Source: Actinomadura sp. KC216 (GTDB taxonomy: Bacteria; Actinomycetota; Actinomycetes; Streptosporangiales; Streptosporangiaceae). From it: a DNA stretch of 37,018 bases. The stretch spans positions 1-37,018 of the forward strand of contig NZ_SMJX01000055.1 in the NCBI RefSeq assembly GCF_004348535.1. Direction: 5' to 3'. The first letter of the stretch is position 1. The number at the start of each line of letters is the position of its first letter. The notes under the pieces are model-generated. The model saw only the letters and a list, made by a program, of their open reading frames with translations, searched no databases and was not told where the DNA came from. A program made the translations under genes and the position numbers. Positions 16,933 to 24,087 of this stretch are shown in pieces.

Positions 16933-17481
16933 TCAGCCGGTGGTGTCGCTGATGTCGGTGTGCAGGCGGATCTGCCGGACGGGCTCGCCCATGTCGAGCG
17001 TGCGGGCCGTGCCGTCGGGGGCCCAGCCTGCCGAGCCGAGGAACGTGCGCGTGACCTCGTCGTCCTCGAACGTCCAGGTGATCAGGGTGGCGAAGCCGTC
17101 CTCGCGGAGCAGGTCGGCGGTCGCGGCGAGCAGCCGGCTGCCGTGCCCGGCGCGGGCGTGCATCGGGTCGACCAGCAGCGTGATCAGCTCGGCGGTGCCG
17201 GCCGGGTCGAGGTCGGGGTCTTCGGCCGGGGCGTGCGCCGCGAACCCGACGACGAGATCGGACGCCACGGCGACGAGCAGCCGGTGCCGCGGGCTCGGCG
17301 GCGCGGTGGCCGCCTCCCTCCACTTCTCGCGCCACACCTCCCGCGCGGCGGGCCCGGTCACCTCGGCGAGGACGCCGGCGGGCAGCAGGTCGCGGTAGCC
17401 CTGCCGCCAGGCCCGCACCTGGATGTCGGCGACGGCGGCGGCGTCCGCCCGCCGCGCGGGCCGCACTCCGACATCGGCCAT
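16933..17481 (-). CDS. GNAT family N-acetyltransferase
   Basis: A 182-aa acetyl-CoA-dependent transferase. The fold begins VGVRPARRADAAAVADIQVRAWRQGY. Motif A is seen as LLVDPMHARAGHGSRLLAATADLL (about residues 108-131), with the pyrophosphate-binding R-A-G-H-G-S loop. The C-terminal FLGSAGWAPDGTART resembles the motif B region. ATG 17481 is the first plausible start. The substrate is unknown; it lies upstream of the MFS gene on the same strand after a 56-bp gap, so a shared role in resistance is possible but unproven. Confidence 0.85.
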   Translation of the reverse strand: MADVGVRPARRADAAAVADIQVRAWRQGYRDLLPAGVLAEVTGPAAREVWREKWREAATAPPSPRHRLLVAVASDLVVGFAAHAPAEDPDLDPAGTAELITLLVDPMHARAGHGSRLLAATADLLREDGFATLITWTFEDDEVTRTFLGSAGWAPDGTARTLDMGEPVRQIRLHTDISDTTG

Positions 17482-17539
17482 GGCGTGGCACGTCCTCTCC
17501 GTCCGGGATCATCGCCCACCCTAGGCCCCCCGGACGCGG

Positions 17540-18097
17540 TCAGGCCCGGCGGCGGGCCCGGTAGGCGCGGGTCTTGGTGCGGTTTCCGCAGACGCTCATC
17601 GAGCACCAGGCGCGCGACCGGTTCTTGGACGTGTCGAGGAACGCCCAGCGGCAGGTGTCCTCCTGGCAGACCTTCAGGCGGGGCCAGGTCCCGGCGGTGA
17701 CCGAGTCGATGATCGCGGCGGCGAGACGGGCCAGCCCGGCGGCGGCCGTGCCGGGCGGATCGAGCGGGACGAGGCCCGGACGCGGCCCGGTGAGCGTGAC
17801 CCGCAGCGGCAGCGCGGCGAGGGCGTCGTCCAGGTCGTCGGGGAAGCCGGCTTCGCGCGGCCCGTGATGGGCGGGCCCCTGGTGTGCCGACAGGGCCTCG
17901 CGGAGACCCTCGCGGAGCGCGATGGCGGTGGTCAGGTCGGTTCCGGACGCCCGCGCCGCCTCCGGGACGAGCCCGCGCCCGGCCAGCCACGCCGCGAGCC
18001 GCTCGGGTGTCGCCAGCTCGTCCTCGGCGGCGTCGACGTTCAGCGTGTTGACGAAGTCCCTGAGCAGCGTCGCGGGGTCATCCTGAGCCTCGGCCAT
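17540..18097 (-). CDS. CGNR zinc-finger / ABATE-domain transcriptional regulator
   Basis: A 185-aa protein with an N-terminal ABATE (stress-induced transcription regulator) domain starting LLRDFVNTLNVD. The C-terminal CGNR zinc finger (about residues 140-182) reads C-x4-C-RWAFLDTSKNRSR-x-WC-x3-CGNR-x-K-x-R. All four zinc Cys are present. Such proteins are predicted DNA binders. ATG 18097 is preferred to GTG 18100 because GGAGGGG precedes it at proper spacing. It is divergent from the small-protein/VOC operon across 124 bp containing a split operator, so it is the natural candidate regulator of that operon. Confidence 0.88.
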   Translation of the reverse strand: MAEAQDDPATLLRDFVNTLNVDAAEDELATPERLAAWLAGRGLVPEAARASGTDLTTAIALREGLREALSAHQGPAHHGPREAGFPDDLDDALAALPLRVTLTGPRPGLVPLDPPGTAAAGLARLAAAIIDSVTAGTWPRLKVCQEDTCRWAFLDTSKNRSRAWCSMSVCGNRTKTRAYRARRRA

Positions 18098-18161
18098 CAC
18101 CCCTCCTGCCTGTCCGCGCGCAGTCTACCAACGTCCGACACCGGCATACTCATTTTACCGG

Positions 18162-18190
18162 TTGCATCTCCGCGACACCAGCGTTAGTGT
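18162..18190 (+). promoter_or_regulatory. Promoter of the small-protein/VOC operon
   Basis: TTGCAT (18162-18167), a 17-bp spacer and TAGTGT (18185-18190). An inverted repeat GACACCA (18174-18180) / TGGTGTC (18196-18202), 15-bp spacer, places one arm in the spacer and one at the expected start site. This could be a site for the divergent CGNR protein or another regulator. Confidence 0.55.
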
Positions 18191-18221
18191 TTAGATGGTG
18201 TCAATCAACGGGAGGACGATC

Positions 18222-18509
18222 ATGAACGCGCTGCCGTACCTCGCCGGGCCGGCCACGCGGCACGCATGGGCCGAGCGTGAGTACGCCCGGCTCCAGGCCG
18301 ACATCGTCGAAGCGACCCTCATCGCCCGCGCCCGGTCGGCCGGCCGCGGCAGGCGGATCCGCCGCTGGCTCCTCGACGGGGTCCCCGACCGGATCGGCGC
18401 CCGGCGGCACCGCCGCCACCCGGCGTCGCCCGTGGCCGGATGCAGGCGGGCCGCCGGGCGCTCCGCCCGCTCGGCGCACGCGCTGCGGACGGCCGAGGGG
18501 GTGCGATGA
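18222..18509 (+). CDS. Small hypothetical basic protein
   Basis: A 95-aa protein not recognised. It starts MNALPYLAGPATRHAWAEREYARLQADIVEATL, a likely amphipathic helix. The remainder is very Arg-rich (RSAGRGRRIRRWLLDG, RRHRRH), with a Cys near residue 76 and many Ala/Ser at the end. High positive charge suggests nucleic-acid or membrane binding, but this is only inference. ATG 18222 is set by GGGAGGA at ideal spacing. Its stop overlaps the next start as ATGA (18506-18509), implying translational coupling with the VOC gene. The C-terminal half has little predicted structure and could be poorly conserved. Confidence 0.65.
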   Translation: MNALPYLAGPATRHAWAEREYARLQADIVEATLIARARSAGRGRRIRRWLLDGVPDRIGARRHRRHPASPVAGCRRAAGRSARSAHALRTAEGVR

Positions 18510-18874
18510 GCGGCATCACACCGACCGTGACCACCGTCGTGTTCGACTGCACCGACCTGGACGCCATGGCGGCGTTCTGGGGCGGGCTGCTCGGCATGAA
18601 GACGACCTCGCGCGAGGACGACTGGCTCGACCTGGAGCCGCTCGCGGGCGACGGCCCGGTGCTGGCGTTCCAGCTCGTCCCCGAAGCGAAGGCGATCAAG
18701 AACCGGGTGCATCTCGACCTGGACGTCCCCGACATCCACGCGGCGGGGGAGCGGGCGCGGCGGCTCGGCGCGACGCCCGCCGGCGAGCCGATGGGGAACC
18801 CGCGGACACCCTTCCAGGTCTGGCGCGACCCTGAGGGTAACGAATTCTGCTTCTGTACCGCTTCAGGAATGTAG
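18506..18874 (+). CDS. VOC superfamily (glyoxalase/bleomycin-resistance fold) protein
   Basis: A 122-aa single VOC module pair: strand VTTVVFDCTDLDAMAAFWGGLLGMK, central VHLDLDVPDIHAAGERARRLGA and the C-terminal PFQVWRDPEGNEFCFC signature. The DPEGNEFC block carries the usual metal-binding Glu. Probably binds a divalent metal and a small molecule; the function (resistance, lyase or dioxygenase) is undetermined. The start codon is in the ATGA overlap with the small upstream gene. Its last 12 bp overlap the 3' end of the MocR gene on the other strand. Confidence 0.87.
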   Translation: MSGITPTVTTVVFDCTDLDAMAAFWGGLLGMKTTSREDDWLDLEPLAGDGPVLAFQLVPEAKAIKNRVHLDLDVPDIHAAGERARRLGATPAGEPMGNPRTPFQVWRDPEGNEFCFCTASGM

Positions 18875-20254
18875 GACTGTGCTGAGGCGCCGGACACCCT
18901 CCGCCAGTTCGGGCTCCGAGGCCGCCGTCCCATAGCTGATTCGCAGGTACGGGCCGGGGGCTTCGGCGGGGAAGAACGGCCGCCCTGCGCTGACCAGCAC
19001 ACCGGAGCGCAGGGCGGCCTCCGCCAGCGCCGTGTCGTCCACGCCGTCGGGGAGCCGCGCCCACACGTGCAGGCTGCCGTCCGGGCGGTTCACGCGCAGC
19101 TCGGGCAGGTCGCGGGCGAACGCGGTCAGGAGCGCGTCGCGGCGCGACCGCAGCGCCGCGCGGACGGCGCTCAGATGCCGCGGCCAGCCCGGCGAGCTGA
19201 CCAGTTCGAGCAGCGCCTCCTGCAAGGGCCTGGCCGGGAAGAACTCCTCCACGAGCTGCGTCGCGCGGATCCGCTCGGCGACCGGGCCGCGCGCGATGAC
19301 CGCCGCGACCCGCAGGCTCGGCGCGGTGGCCTTGGTCAGGGACGCGATGTGCACCACCCGCCCGTCGGTGTCCTGCGCGATCAGCGGCGGCGGGGGCGGG
19401 GCGATGCCGAGATGCCGCGCGAAGTCGTCCTCGATCACGAACGCGCCCGCCGCCCGCGCCACCTCCAGCACCTGCCCGCGCCGCTCGCCGCTCAGCACGG
19501 TGCCGGTCGGGTTGTGGAAGGTCGGCTGGCTGTAGAAGGCGCGCGCGCCGGTCATCGCGAACGCCTCGGCGAGCAGGTCGGGACGGACGCCGTCCGCGTC
19601 CACCGGGACGGGCACCGGATGCAGCCCGCTCGCCCGCGCGACCGCGAGGACGCCCAGGTACGTCGGCGACTCGACCAGCAGGGGCGCGCCCGGCGGGAGC
19701 AGCGCCCGCAGGACCGTCGTCAGCGACTGCTGCCCGCCGCTGGTGATCACCACGTCGGCGGGGGAGACGGCGCCGCCGACCGCCCGGGCGAACCAGGCGC
19801 GCAGCTCGGGCATCCCGCCGAGCCGGGGCATCTCCCAGGCGTCGGGGCGCCGGGCCGCCCGCGCCATCGCCGCCGCGAGCGCCCGCGCCGGCTGGAGCGT
19901 CGGATGCAGGTAGCCGCCGCTGAGCGCGATCACGCCCTCCGGCGGCGGGGTGAGCAGCCACGTGATCCCGGCCGCCTCGACGAACCGGTCGCCGAGCGCC
20001 ACCGCCTGCCAGCCGAGGTCGGCGGGTTCGGCCGGGGCCGCGCGGCGCCCGGCCGCGAACGCGCCGCTGCCCGGCCGCGTCACCACGAGCCCCTCGGCCG
20101 CCAGCACGGCCAGCGCCCGCGACACCGTCACGGGGCTGACCCGGTGCCGCTCGACCAGGCTCCGGCTGGACGGGAGCCGCTCCCCGGCGCTCATCCGGTG
20201 GACGTCGGCACGCAGCGCGTCGGCCAGCGCCGCAACACTGCTATCGTGTTTCAT
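18863..20254 (-). CDS. MocR-type GntR regulator with class I aminotransferase-like domain
   Basis: A 463-aa PLP-dependent regulator. An N-terminal winged helix (about residues 8-70) has the GntR pattern LPSSRSLVERHRVSPVTVSRALAVLAAEGLVVTRPGSGAF. A fold-type I aminotransferase domain follows, with SGGQQSL, the NPTG motif (PTFHNPTGTVL), ExDxAR-type Asp in IEDDFARHLG and the PLP Schiff-base Lys in ASLTKATAPSLR. ATG 20254 has no SD; a TATCCT -10 lies eight bases upstream, so the mRNA is probably leaderless. Divergent from an EamA transporter, a common MocR pairing, which is the likely target. The ligand is unknown. Confidence 0.92.
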   Translation of the reverse strand: MKHDSSVAALADALRADVHRMSAGERLPSSRSLVERHRVSPVTVSRALAVLAAEGLVVTRPGSGAFAAGRRAAPAEPADLGWQAVALGDRFVEAAGITWLLTPPPEGVIALSGGYLHPTLQPARALAAAMARAARRPDAWEMPRLGGMPELRAWFARAVGGAVSPADVVITSGGQQSLTTVLRALLPPGAPLLVESPTYLGVLAVARASGLHPVPVPVDADGVRPDLLAEAFAMTGARAFYSQPTFHNPTGTVLSGERRGQVLEVARAAGAFVIEDDFARHLGIAPPPPPLIAQDTDGRVVHIASLTKATAPSLRVAAVIARGPVAERIRATQLVEEFFPARPLQEALLELVSSPGWPRHLSAVRAALRSRRDALLTAFARDLPELRVNRPDGSLHVWARLPDGVDDTALAEAALRSGVLVSAGRPFFPAEAPGPYLRISYGTAASEPELAEGVRRLSTVLHS

Positions 20255-20293
20255 GAGGACTCAGGATAGCGCTACTGCCCCCGCGTCGATAGC
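20240..20293. promoter_or_regulatory. Overlapping divergent start region with three GATAGC motifs
   Basis: The two ATGs share CATG: MocR starts at 20254 (minus) and EamA at 20253 (plus). GATAGC occurs inverted at 20240-20245 (as GCTATC) and direct at 20265-20270 and 20288-20293, the two direct copies 23 bp apart. -10-like TATCGT (20242-20247, plus) and TATCCT (20268-20263, minus) each lie 5 to 8 bases from their ATG. Two direct copies plus one inverted copy is the style of site bound by MocR proteins. Confidence 0.55.
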
Positions 20294-21242
20294 GGACACC
20301 GGCTCCGGACGGGGCCTCTGGCTCGCCGCCATCGGCGTCCTGATCTACTCCCTCACCCTCCCCAGCACGGTCCTGGGGCTGGACGGGCTCGACCCGTACC
20401 TCATCGGCGTCGGCCGCGCCGCCGCCGCGAGCGTCCTCGCCGCCGCCGTCCTGCTCGCGGTCCGGGCGCCCCTCCCGCGCCGCGACCAGCTGGCGGGGTT
20501 CGCGGTCGTCGTCGGCGGCGTCGTCTTCGGGTTCCCGGTGCTCTCCACGCTCGCGCTCGACCACGGCGCCTCGTCCGCCCACTCGGCCGTCGTGGTCGGG
20601 CTGCTGCCCGCCGTCACCGCCGTGTTCGGCGTGCTGCGCGCGGGGGAGCGGCCGTCCGGCGCGTTCTGGCTGGCCGGCGCGGCCGGCGCGGTCTGCGTCA
20701 CCGGGTTCGCGCTGATCCGCGGCGCGGGCCACTTCACCGCCGCCGACCTGCTGCTGTTCGGCGCGCTGATCACCTGCGCGGCGGGCTACACCGAGGGCGC
20801 GCGCCTCGCCCGCGACATGCCAGGCTGGCGGGTCATCTCCTGGGCGCTCGTGCTGGCCGCGCCGATCACCGTCCCGGTGACCGTCTGGCTGCTCGCGACG
20901 ACCGGCCCCGACTGGACGGGACGCGCCACCCTCGGCTTCGCCTACGTCGCCGCCTTCTCCGCCTACATCGGCTTCTTCGCCTGGTACGAGGGCCTGGCAC
21001 GGGCCGGGATCGCGCGCGCCAGCCAGGTCCAGCTCGCCCAGCCGGTCATGACCCTGCTCTGGTCGGGGCTCCTCCTCGGTGAGCGGATCGACGCCACGAC
21101 CGCGCTGGCCGCCGTCGCCGTGCTGGTCTGCGTGGCCCTCACCCAGCGCACCCGCGTCGACCGGTCGCCGGACGCCGTCCGGACCCCGACGCCCCCGCGC
21201 CCACCGCGCACGATGGAACAGGGGAGCGCCACGCGCCGGTGA
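20253..21242 (+). CDS. EamA/DMT family transporter (RhtA-like exporter)
   Basis: A 329-aa membrane protein with ten predicted TM helices in two EamA repeats (about residues 22-150 and 165-300). It shows the conserved LAGFAVVVGGVVF, LLPAVTAVFGVLRAGERPS and the second-repeat VQLAQPVMTLLWSGLLLGERI. Members export amino acids or other metabolites. The ~30-residue C-terminal tail is polar and Pro/Arg-rich. ATG 20253 has no SD and probably gives a leaderless mRNA; no other start lies before TM1. Divergent MocR is the probable regulator. Confidence 0.88.
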   Translation: MRTQDSATAPASIADTGSGRGLWLAAIGVLIYSLTLPSTVLGLDGLDPYLIGVGRAAAASVLAAAVLLAVRAPLPRRDQLAGFAVVVGGVVFGFPVLSTLALDHGASSAHSAVVVGLLPAVTAVFGVLRAGERPSGAFWLAGAAGAVCVTGFALIRGAGHFTAADLLLFGALITCAAGYTEGARLARDMPGWRVISWALVLAAPITVPVTVWLLATTGPDWTGRATLGFAYVAAFSAYIGFFAWYEGLARAGIARASQVQLAQPVMTLLWSGLLLGERIDATTALAAVAVLVCVALTQRTRVDRSPDAVRTPTPPRPPRTMEQGSATRR

Positions 21243-21326
21243 CTGCCGGGCGCCGTCCGGAGTGCCCGCGCCTCCGGGGCCGAGGTCACCTGATCGACCC
21301 CGAAGACATCGTTTCCGTGCCTCGCG

Positions 21327-21503
21327 TCAGTCCTTGACGATCTGGGCGAGGAGGGTGACGACCCCCACGCCCACCCCGATGGGGATCGCGAACCGCGGAG
21401 CGGCGGCGGTCAGGGCGCCCGCGCCGACCGCCACAAGGATGATCACCAGGGCGCGGGTGCTGATCAGAGGTCTCGGTTCGGCCTGATCCGGTCGTACTCG
21501 CAT
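21327..21503 (-). CDS. Small membrane protein, 58 aa, hypothetical
   Basis: Two hydrophobic segments, ALVIILVAVGAGALTAAA and FAIPIGVGVGVVTLLAQI, separated by PR, form a short hairpin. The N-terminus is basic and polar (RVRPDQAEPRP). ATG 21503 follows GGAGGT nine bases upstream; the longer open frame to 21641 has no conserved look or SD. Stands alone between the EamA gene (convergent, 84-bp gap) and the GH18-like gene (divergent). Family not recognised. Confidence 0.6.
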   Translation of the reverse strand: MRVRPDQAEPRPLISTRALVIILVAVGAGALTAAAPRFAIPIGVGVGVVTLLAQIVKD

Positions 21504-21742
21504 GTCGGCTCGACCTCCATCCCGTTGGACGGGTGAGAACCCGGCGGCTTCGGTCGAGAACCGTGGGCCACGTCGCCGAGCCGCCTGGTCATCACAGGGT
21601 TCCCCCGATGTCAACGGCCGCCGCGCGCGGCGCGCGAACACGTCCCAATCCTGATCGTTTCATGGGCGGCGGCTGGCCGCGACCAGGGCGAACCGAGGGA
21701 CGGCGCGTCCGATCCGCCGGAAAGATCCGGGATCATTGCGGG
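21504..21742. other. Divergent spacer between small membrane protein and GH18-like gene
   Basis: 239 bp with no gene I can support. It should hold the promoters of the two divergent genes, but I see no convincing -35/-10 pair or palindrome. Confidence 0.5.
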
Positions 21743-22798
21743 GTGGTGAAGAGTGTGCGGGGTCGTGGTGTGCTGGGCGGATTGCTGCGCTGGACGGGCT
21801 GGGCCGCGGCCTACGTGCTCGGGCTGGTGGCGCTCGTGTTCGGCGGGGCATGGGTGTGGTGGCAGCAGGAGCCGGAGGCGCGCGGCACCGAGGCGAACGC
21901 GCTGTGGGCCCGGCACCAGTGGGTCGGCGAGCCGCACACCGACGCCGAGTACCGCGCCCTCGGAGAACTGCTGAAGCGGAACCGCATCACCGACGTGTTC
22001 TTCCACACCGGCCCCTTCGAGGCGGACGGCACCGTCCCCGCCCACAAGTACCGCTACGCCAAGCAGCTGATCGAGGCCGTCCGCAAGTACGCGCCGGGCG
22101 TGCGCGCGCAGGCGTACCTGGGGCAGATCCGGATGGTGGAGGGCCACGGCGTCATCGAGCTGGACGATCCCGCCGTCCGCGCGCGGGTGCTCAGGACCGA
22201 CGCGATCTTCCTCGACCTCGGGTTCGACGGCATCCACTACGACTTCGAGCCGATCTACCCCGACGACGCCGCGTTCATGACGCTCATGAAGGCGACCAGC
22301 GAACTGACCCGCTCCCGGGGCAGGCTGCTGTCGGTGGCGCTGGAGCAGCAGACGCTCATGGACGAGGCCCAGCCCGTCTACAAGGCACTGCTCCCGCGCA
22401 CCGGCAGGCACCACTACCCGCCCCGCCCGACCGAGGACTTCCTGCGCGACGTCGCCGGCCTCGCGGACCAGGTCGCGATCATGACCTACGACGTGTCGCT
22501 GCCGACCAGGTCCCTCGCCGGATGGCACTTCGCCCGGCACACCCGCACCACGCTGGAGCTCATCGGCGACCGCGCCACGGTGTTCATGGGCGTCCCCACC
22601 TACCGCCCCCTCATGGACTGGGCGGAGGAACTGGAGGTCGCGCTGCGGGGGGTCCGGCGCGGGATCGACGACCTGAAACGTCCGCCCAAGCGCCCGTTCG
22701 GCGTCGGCGTCTACGCGGACTGGACGACCGACCCGGACGAGTGGGCCCGCTACCGCTCCGCCTGGCTGCCCCGGACGGCGGAGACCGCGGGAGGCTGA
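21743..22798 (+). CDS. Membrane-anchored GH18-like TIM-barrel protein, putative glycoside hydrolase
   Basis: A 351-aa protein with an N-terminal TM anchor (about residues 10-38) ending in WWQQ, the rest outside the membrane. The barrel shows LGFDGIHYDFEPIYPDD (about residues 158-174), resembling the GH18 DxxDxDxE strand with DFE in place of DxE. IMTYDVSLP (about 246-254) is like the GH18 MTYD strand. A role on peptidoglycan or another glycan is plausible, but I cannot name a substrate or confirm catalysis. Start is GTG 21743 or 21746, both with a poor SD; an upstream ATG at 21662 is in frame but adds a polar leader before the anchor. Confidence 0.65.
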   Translation: MVKSVRGRGVLGGLLRWTGWAAAYVLGLVALVFGGAWVWWQQEPEARGTEANALWARHQWVGEPHTDAEYRALGELLKRNRITDVFFHTGPFEADGTVPAHKYRYAKQLIEAVRKYAPGVRAQAYLGQIRMVEGHGVIELDDPAVRARVLRTDAIFLDLGFDGIHYDFEPIYPDDAAFMTLMKATSELTRSRGRLLSVALEQQTLMDEAQPVYKALLPRTGRHHYPPRPTEDFLRDVAGLADQVAIMTYDVSLPTRSLAGWHFARHTRTTLELIGDRATVFMGVPTYRPLMDWAEELEVALRGVRRGIDDLKRPPKRPFGVGVYADWTTDPDEWARYRSAWLPRTAETAGG

Positions 22799-22967
22799 GC
22801 CCTGCCGCCTCCGAACCTCCCCGCGATAACGGAACGGTCCCAATCGTCGCCGCAGTGGGATACCCGCACGTCGGGCCGCCGGGGATGACCGAGGGGTCAC
22901 GTTACGCAACCGAGTCCGGGAAGTCGCCGGACTGACCCCGTAACGCCGCATTTGCGTGCCACGATGT

Positions 22968-23021
22968 GGAGGTGGAGCCGCCGCCACGCGTACCCCCGAG
23001 CGTGTGGCGGCGGCTTCCTCC
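22968..23021 (+). terminator. Long hairpin, probable terminator or leader stem
   Basis: GCCGCCGCCAC (22977-22987) pairs perfectly with GTGGCGGCGGC (23004-23014), extended outward by GGAGG (22968-22972) with CCTCC (23017-23021) across an internal loop. There is no T-run. Either it ends the upstream transcript or it is part of the dapA leader. Confidence 0.5.
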
Positions 23022-23129
23022 ATGCCGCGTTCCAGACCGCGCCCCCTCCCGTGCTCGACGCCGCGTCCGGTAACGCCTCCGCATGCCCTGGATCTCAGCT
23101 TGGACCTGCGGGTCCACCTGGCGCGGCGG

Positions 23130-23143
23130 GAACGGTACCGTTC
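23130..23143. promoter_or_regulatory. Perfect 14-bp palindrome just before dapA
   Basis: GAACGGT ACCGTTC, ending 5 bp before the dapA ATG. It contains TACCGT (23136-23141), placed as a -10 for a leaderless transcript starting at 23149. An operator here would directly block RNA polymerase. Confidence 0.5.
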
Positions 23144-23148
23144 GATGC

Positions 23149-24087
23149 ATGGCACCCAGCACAACACCTGACGCTCCGTTCGGGAGGATGCTGACCGCGA
23201 TGGTCACCCCGTTCCGGCCGGACGGCGGCGTCGACTACGACGGCGCCGCGCGCCTCGCGACCCACCTGGTCGACGAGCGGCGCCACGACGGCCTGGTCGT
23301 CAACGGGACGACCGGCGAGTCGCCGACGACGAGCGACGAGGAGAAACAGCAGCTTCTGCGGGTGGTCATCGACGCGGTCGGCGACCGCGCCGTGATCGTC
23401 GCCGGTGCCGGGACCAACCACACCGAGCACACCCTGAAACTCGCGCGGCAGGCCGAGGCCGCCGGCGCGCACGGGCTGCTCGTGGTGACGCCGTACTACA
23501 ACAAGCCCCCGCAGGAGGGCCTCGTCCGCCACTTCACGGCGGTGGCCGACGCGACGGGCCTGCCCGCCATGCTCTACGACATCCCGGGGCGCGCCGGGGT
23601 GCCGATCGAGAACGACACGCTGATCCAGCTCGCCGAGCACCCGCGGATCGTCGCCGTCAAGGACGCCAAGGGCGACCTGTTCGGCGCGTCCAGGGTCATG
23701 GCGGAGACCGACCTCGTCTGGTACTCCGGCGACGACAACCTGAACCTGCCGTGGCTGTCGGTCGGCGCGGCCGGGTTCGTCAGCGTGGTGGGCCACGTCG
23801 TCGGCCCCGAGCTGCATGAGATGATCGAGGCCTACCGTGCCGGCGAGCACGCGCGGGCGCTGCAGATCCACCGGCGGCTGCTGCCCGTGGTCGCCGCCAT
23901 CATGACCCGTACGCAGGGCGCCATCGCCGTCAAGGCAGCGCTGAACCTGCTCGGCCTGCCCGGCGGCGGCCCGCTCCGCGCGCCGCTCGTGGAGGCCACG
24001 CCGGAGTTCGCCGCGCGCCTGCGAGAAGACCTCACGATAGGGGGAGTCAAAGTGCCTGAGGTCGCCATCCCGGAGGTCACCCGGTGA
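23149..24087 (+). CDS. dapA: 4-hydroxy-tetrahydrodipicolinate synthase DapA
   Basis: First committed step of diaminopimelate/lysine synthesis, joining pyruvate and aspartate semialdehyde. The 312-aa (beta/alpha)8 protein has GTTGESPTT with Thr54-Thr55, LYDIPGR with Tyr143 and AVKDAKG with the Schiff-base Lys171. The spacings (89 and 28 residues) equal those of the E. coli Thr44/Tyr133/Lys161 set. ATG 23149 gives the usual MAPSTTP start; no SD is visible, so translation is probably leaderless. Its stop overlaps the rnj start as GTGA, so the two are coupled. Confidence 0.96.
   Translation: MAPSTTPDAPFGRMLTAMVTPFRPDGGVDYDGAARLATHLVDERRHDGLVVNGTTGESPTTSDEEKQQLLRVVIDAVGDRAVIVAGAGTNHTEHTLKLARQAEAAGAHGLLVVTPYYNKPPQEGLVRHFTAVADATGLPAMLYDIPGRAGVPIENDTLIQLAEHPRIVAVKDAKGDLFGASRVMAETDLVWYSGDDNLNLPWLSVGAAGFVSVVGHVVGPELHEMIEAYRAGEHARALQIHRRLLPVVAAIMTRTQGAIAVKAALNLLGLPGGGPLRAPLVEATPEFAARLREDLTIGGVKVPEVAIPEVTR

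Larger units (their letters stand above)
22799..23148 (+). other. Structured leader/intergenic region ahead of dapA
   Basis: 350 bp without a gene. It holds: TGACC-GAGG-GGTCA (22886-22899); arms GGGGTCA (22893-22899)/TGACCCC (22933-22939), CGTTACG (22900-22906)/CGTAACG (22939-22945) and AGTCCGG (22913-22919)/CCGGACT (22927-22933); a long hairpin at 22968-23021; TGGACC-TGCG-GGTCCA (23101-23116); and a perfect 14-bp palindrome at 23130-23143. The first set crosses, so it allows a pseudoknot or alternative folds. Confidence 0.5.

Noticed and set aside
15107..17398. 763-aa plus-strand open frame
   Set aside because: Antisense of the MFS and GNAT genes, repetitive charged composition, no domain.
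22902..23207. Small frames on both strands in the spacer before dapA
   Set aside because: They read through the long hairpin and palindromes, with no SD and no family resemblance.
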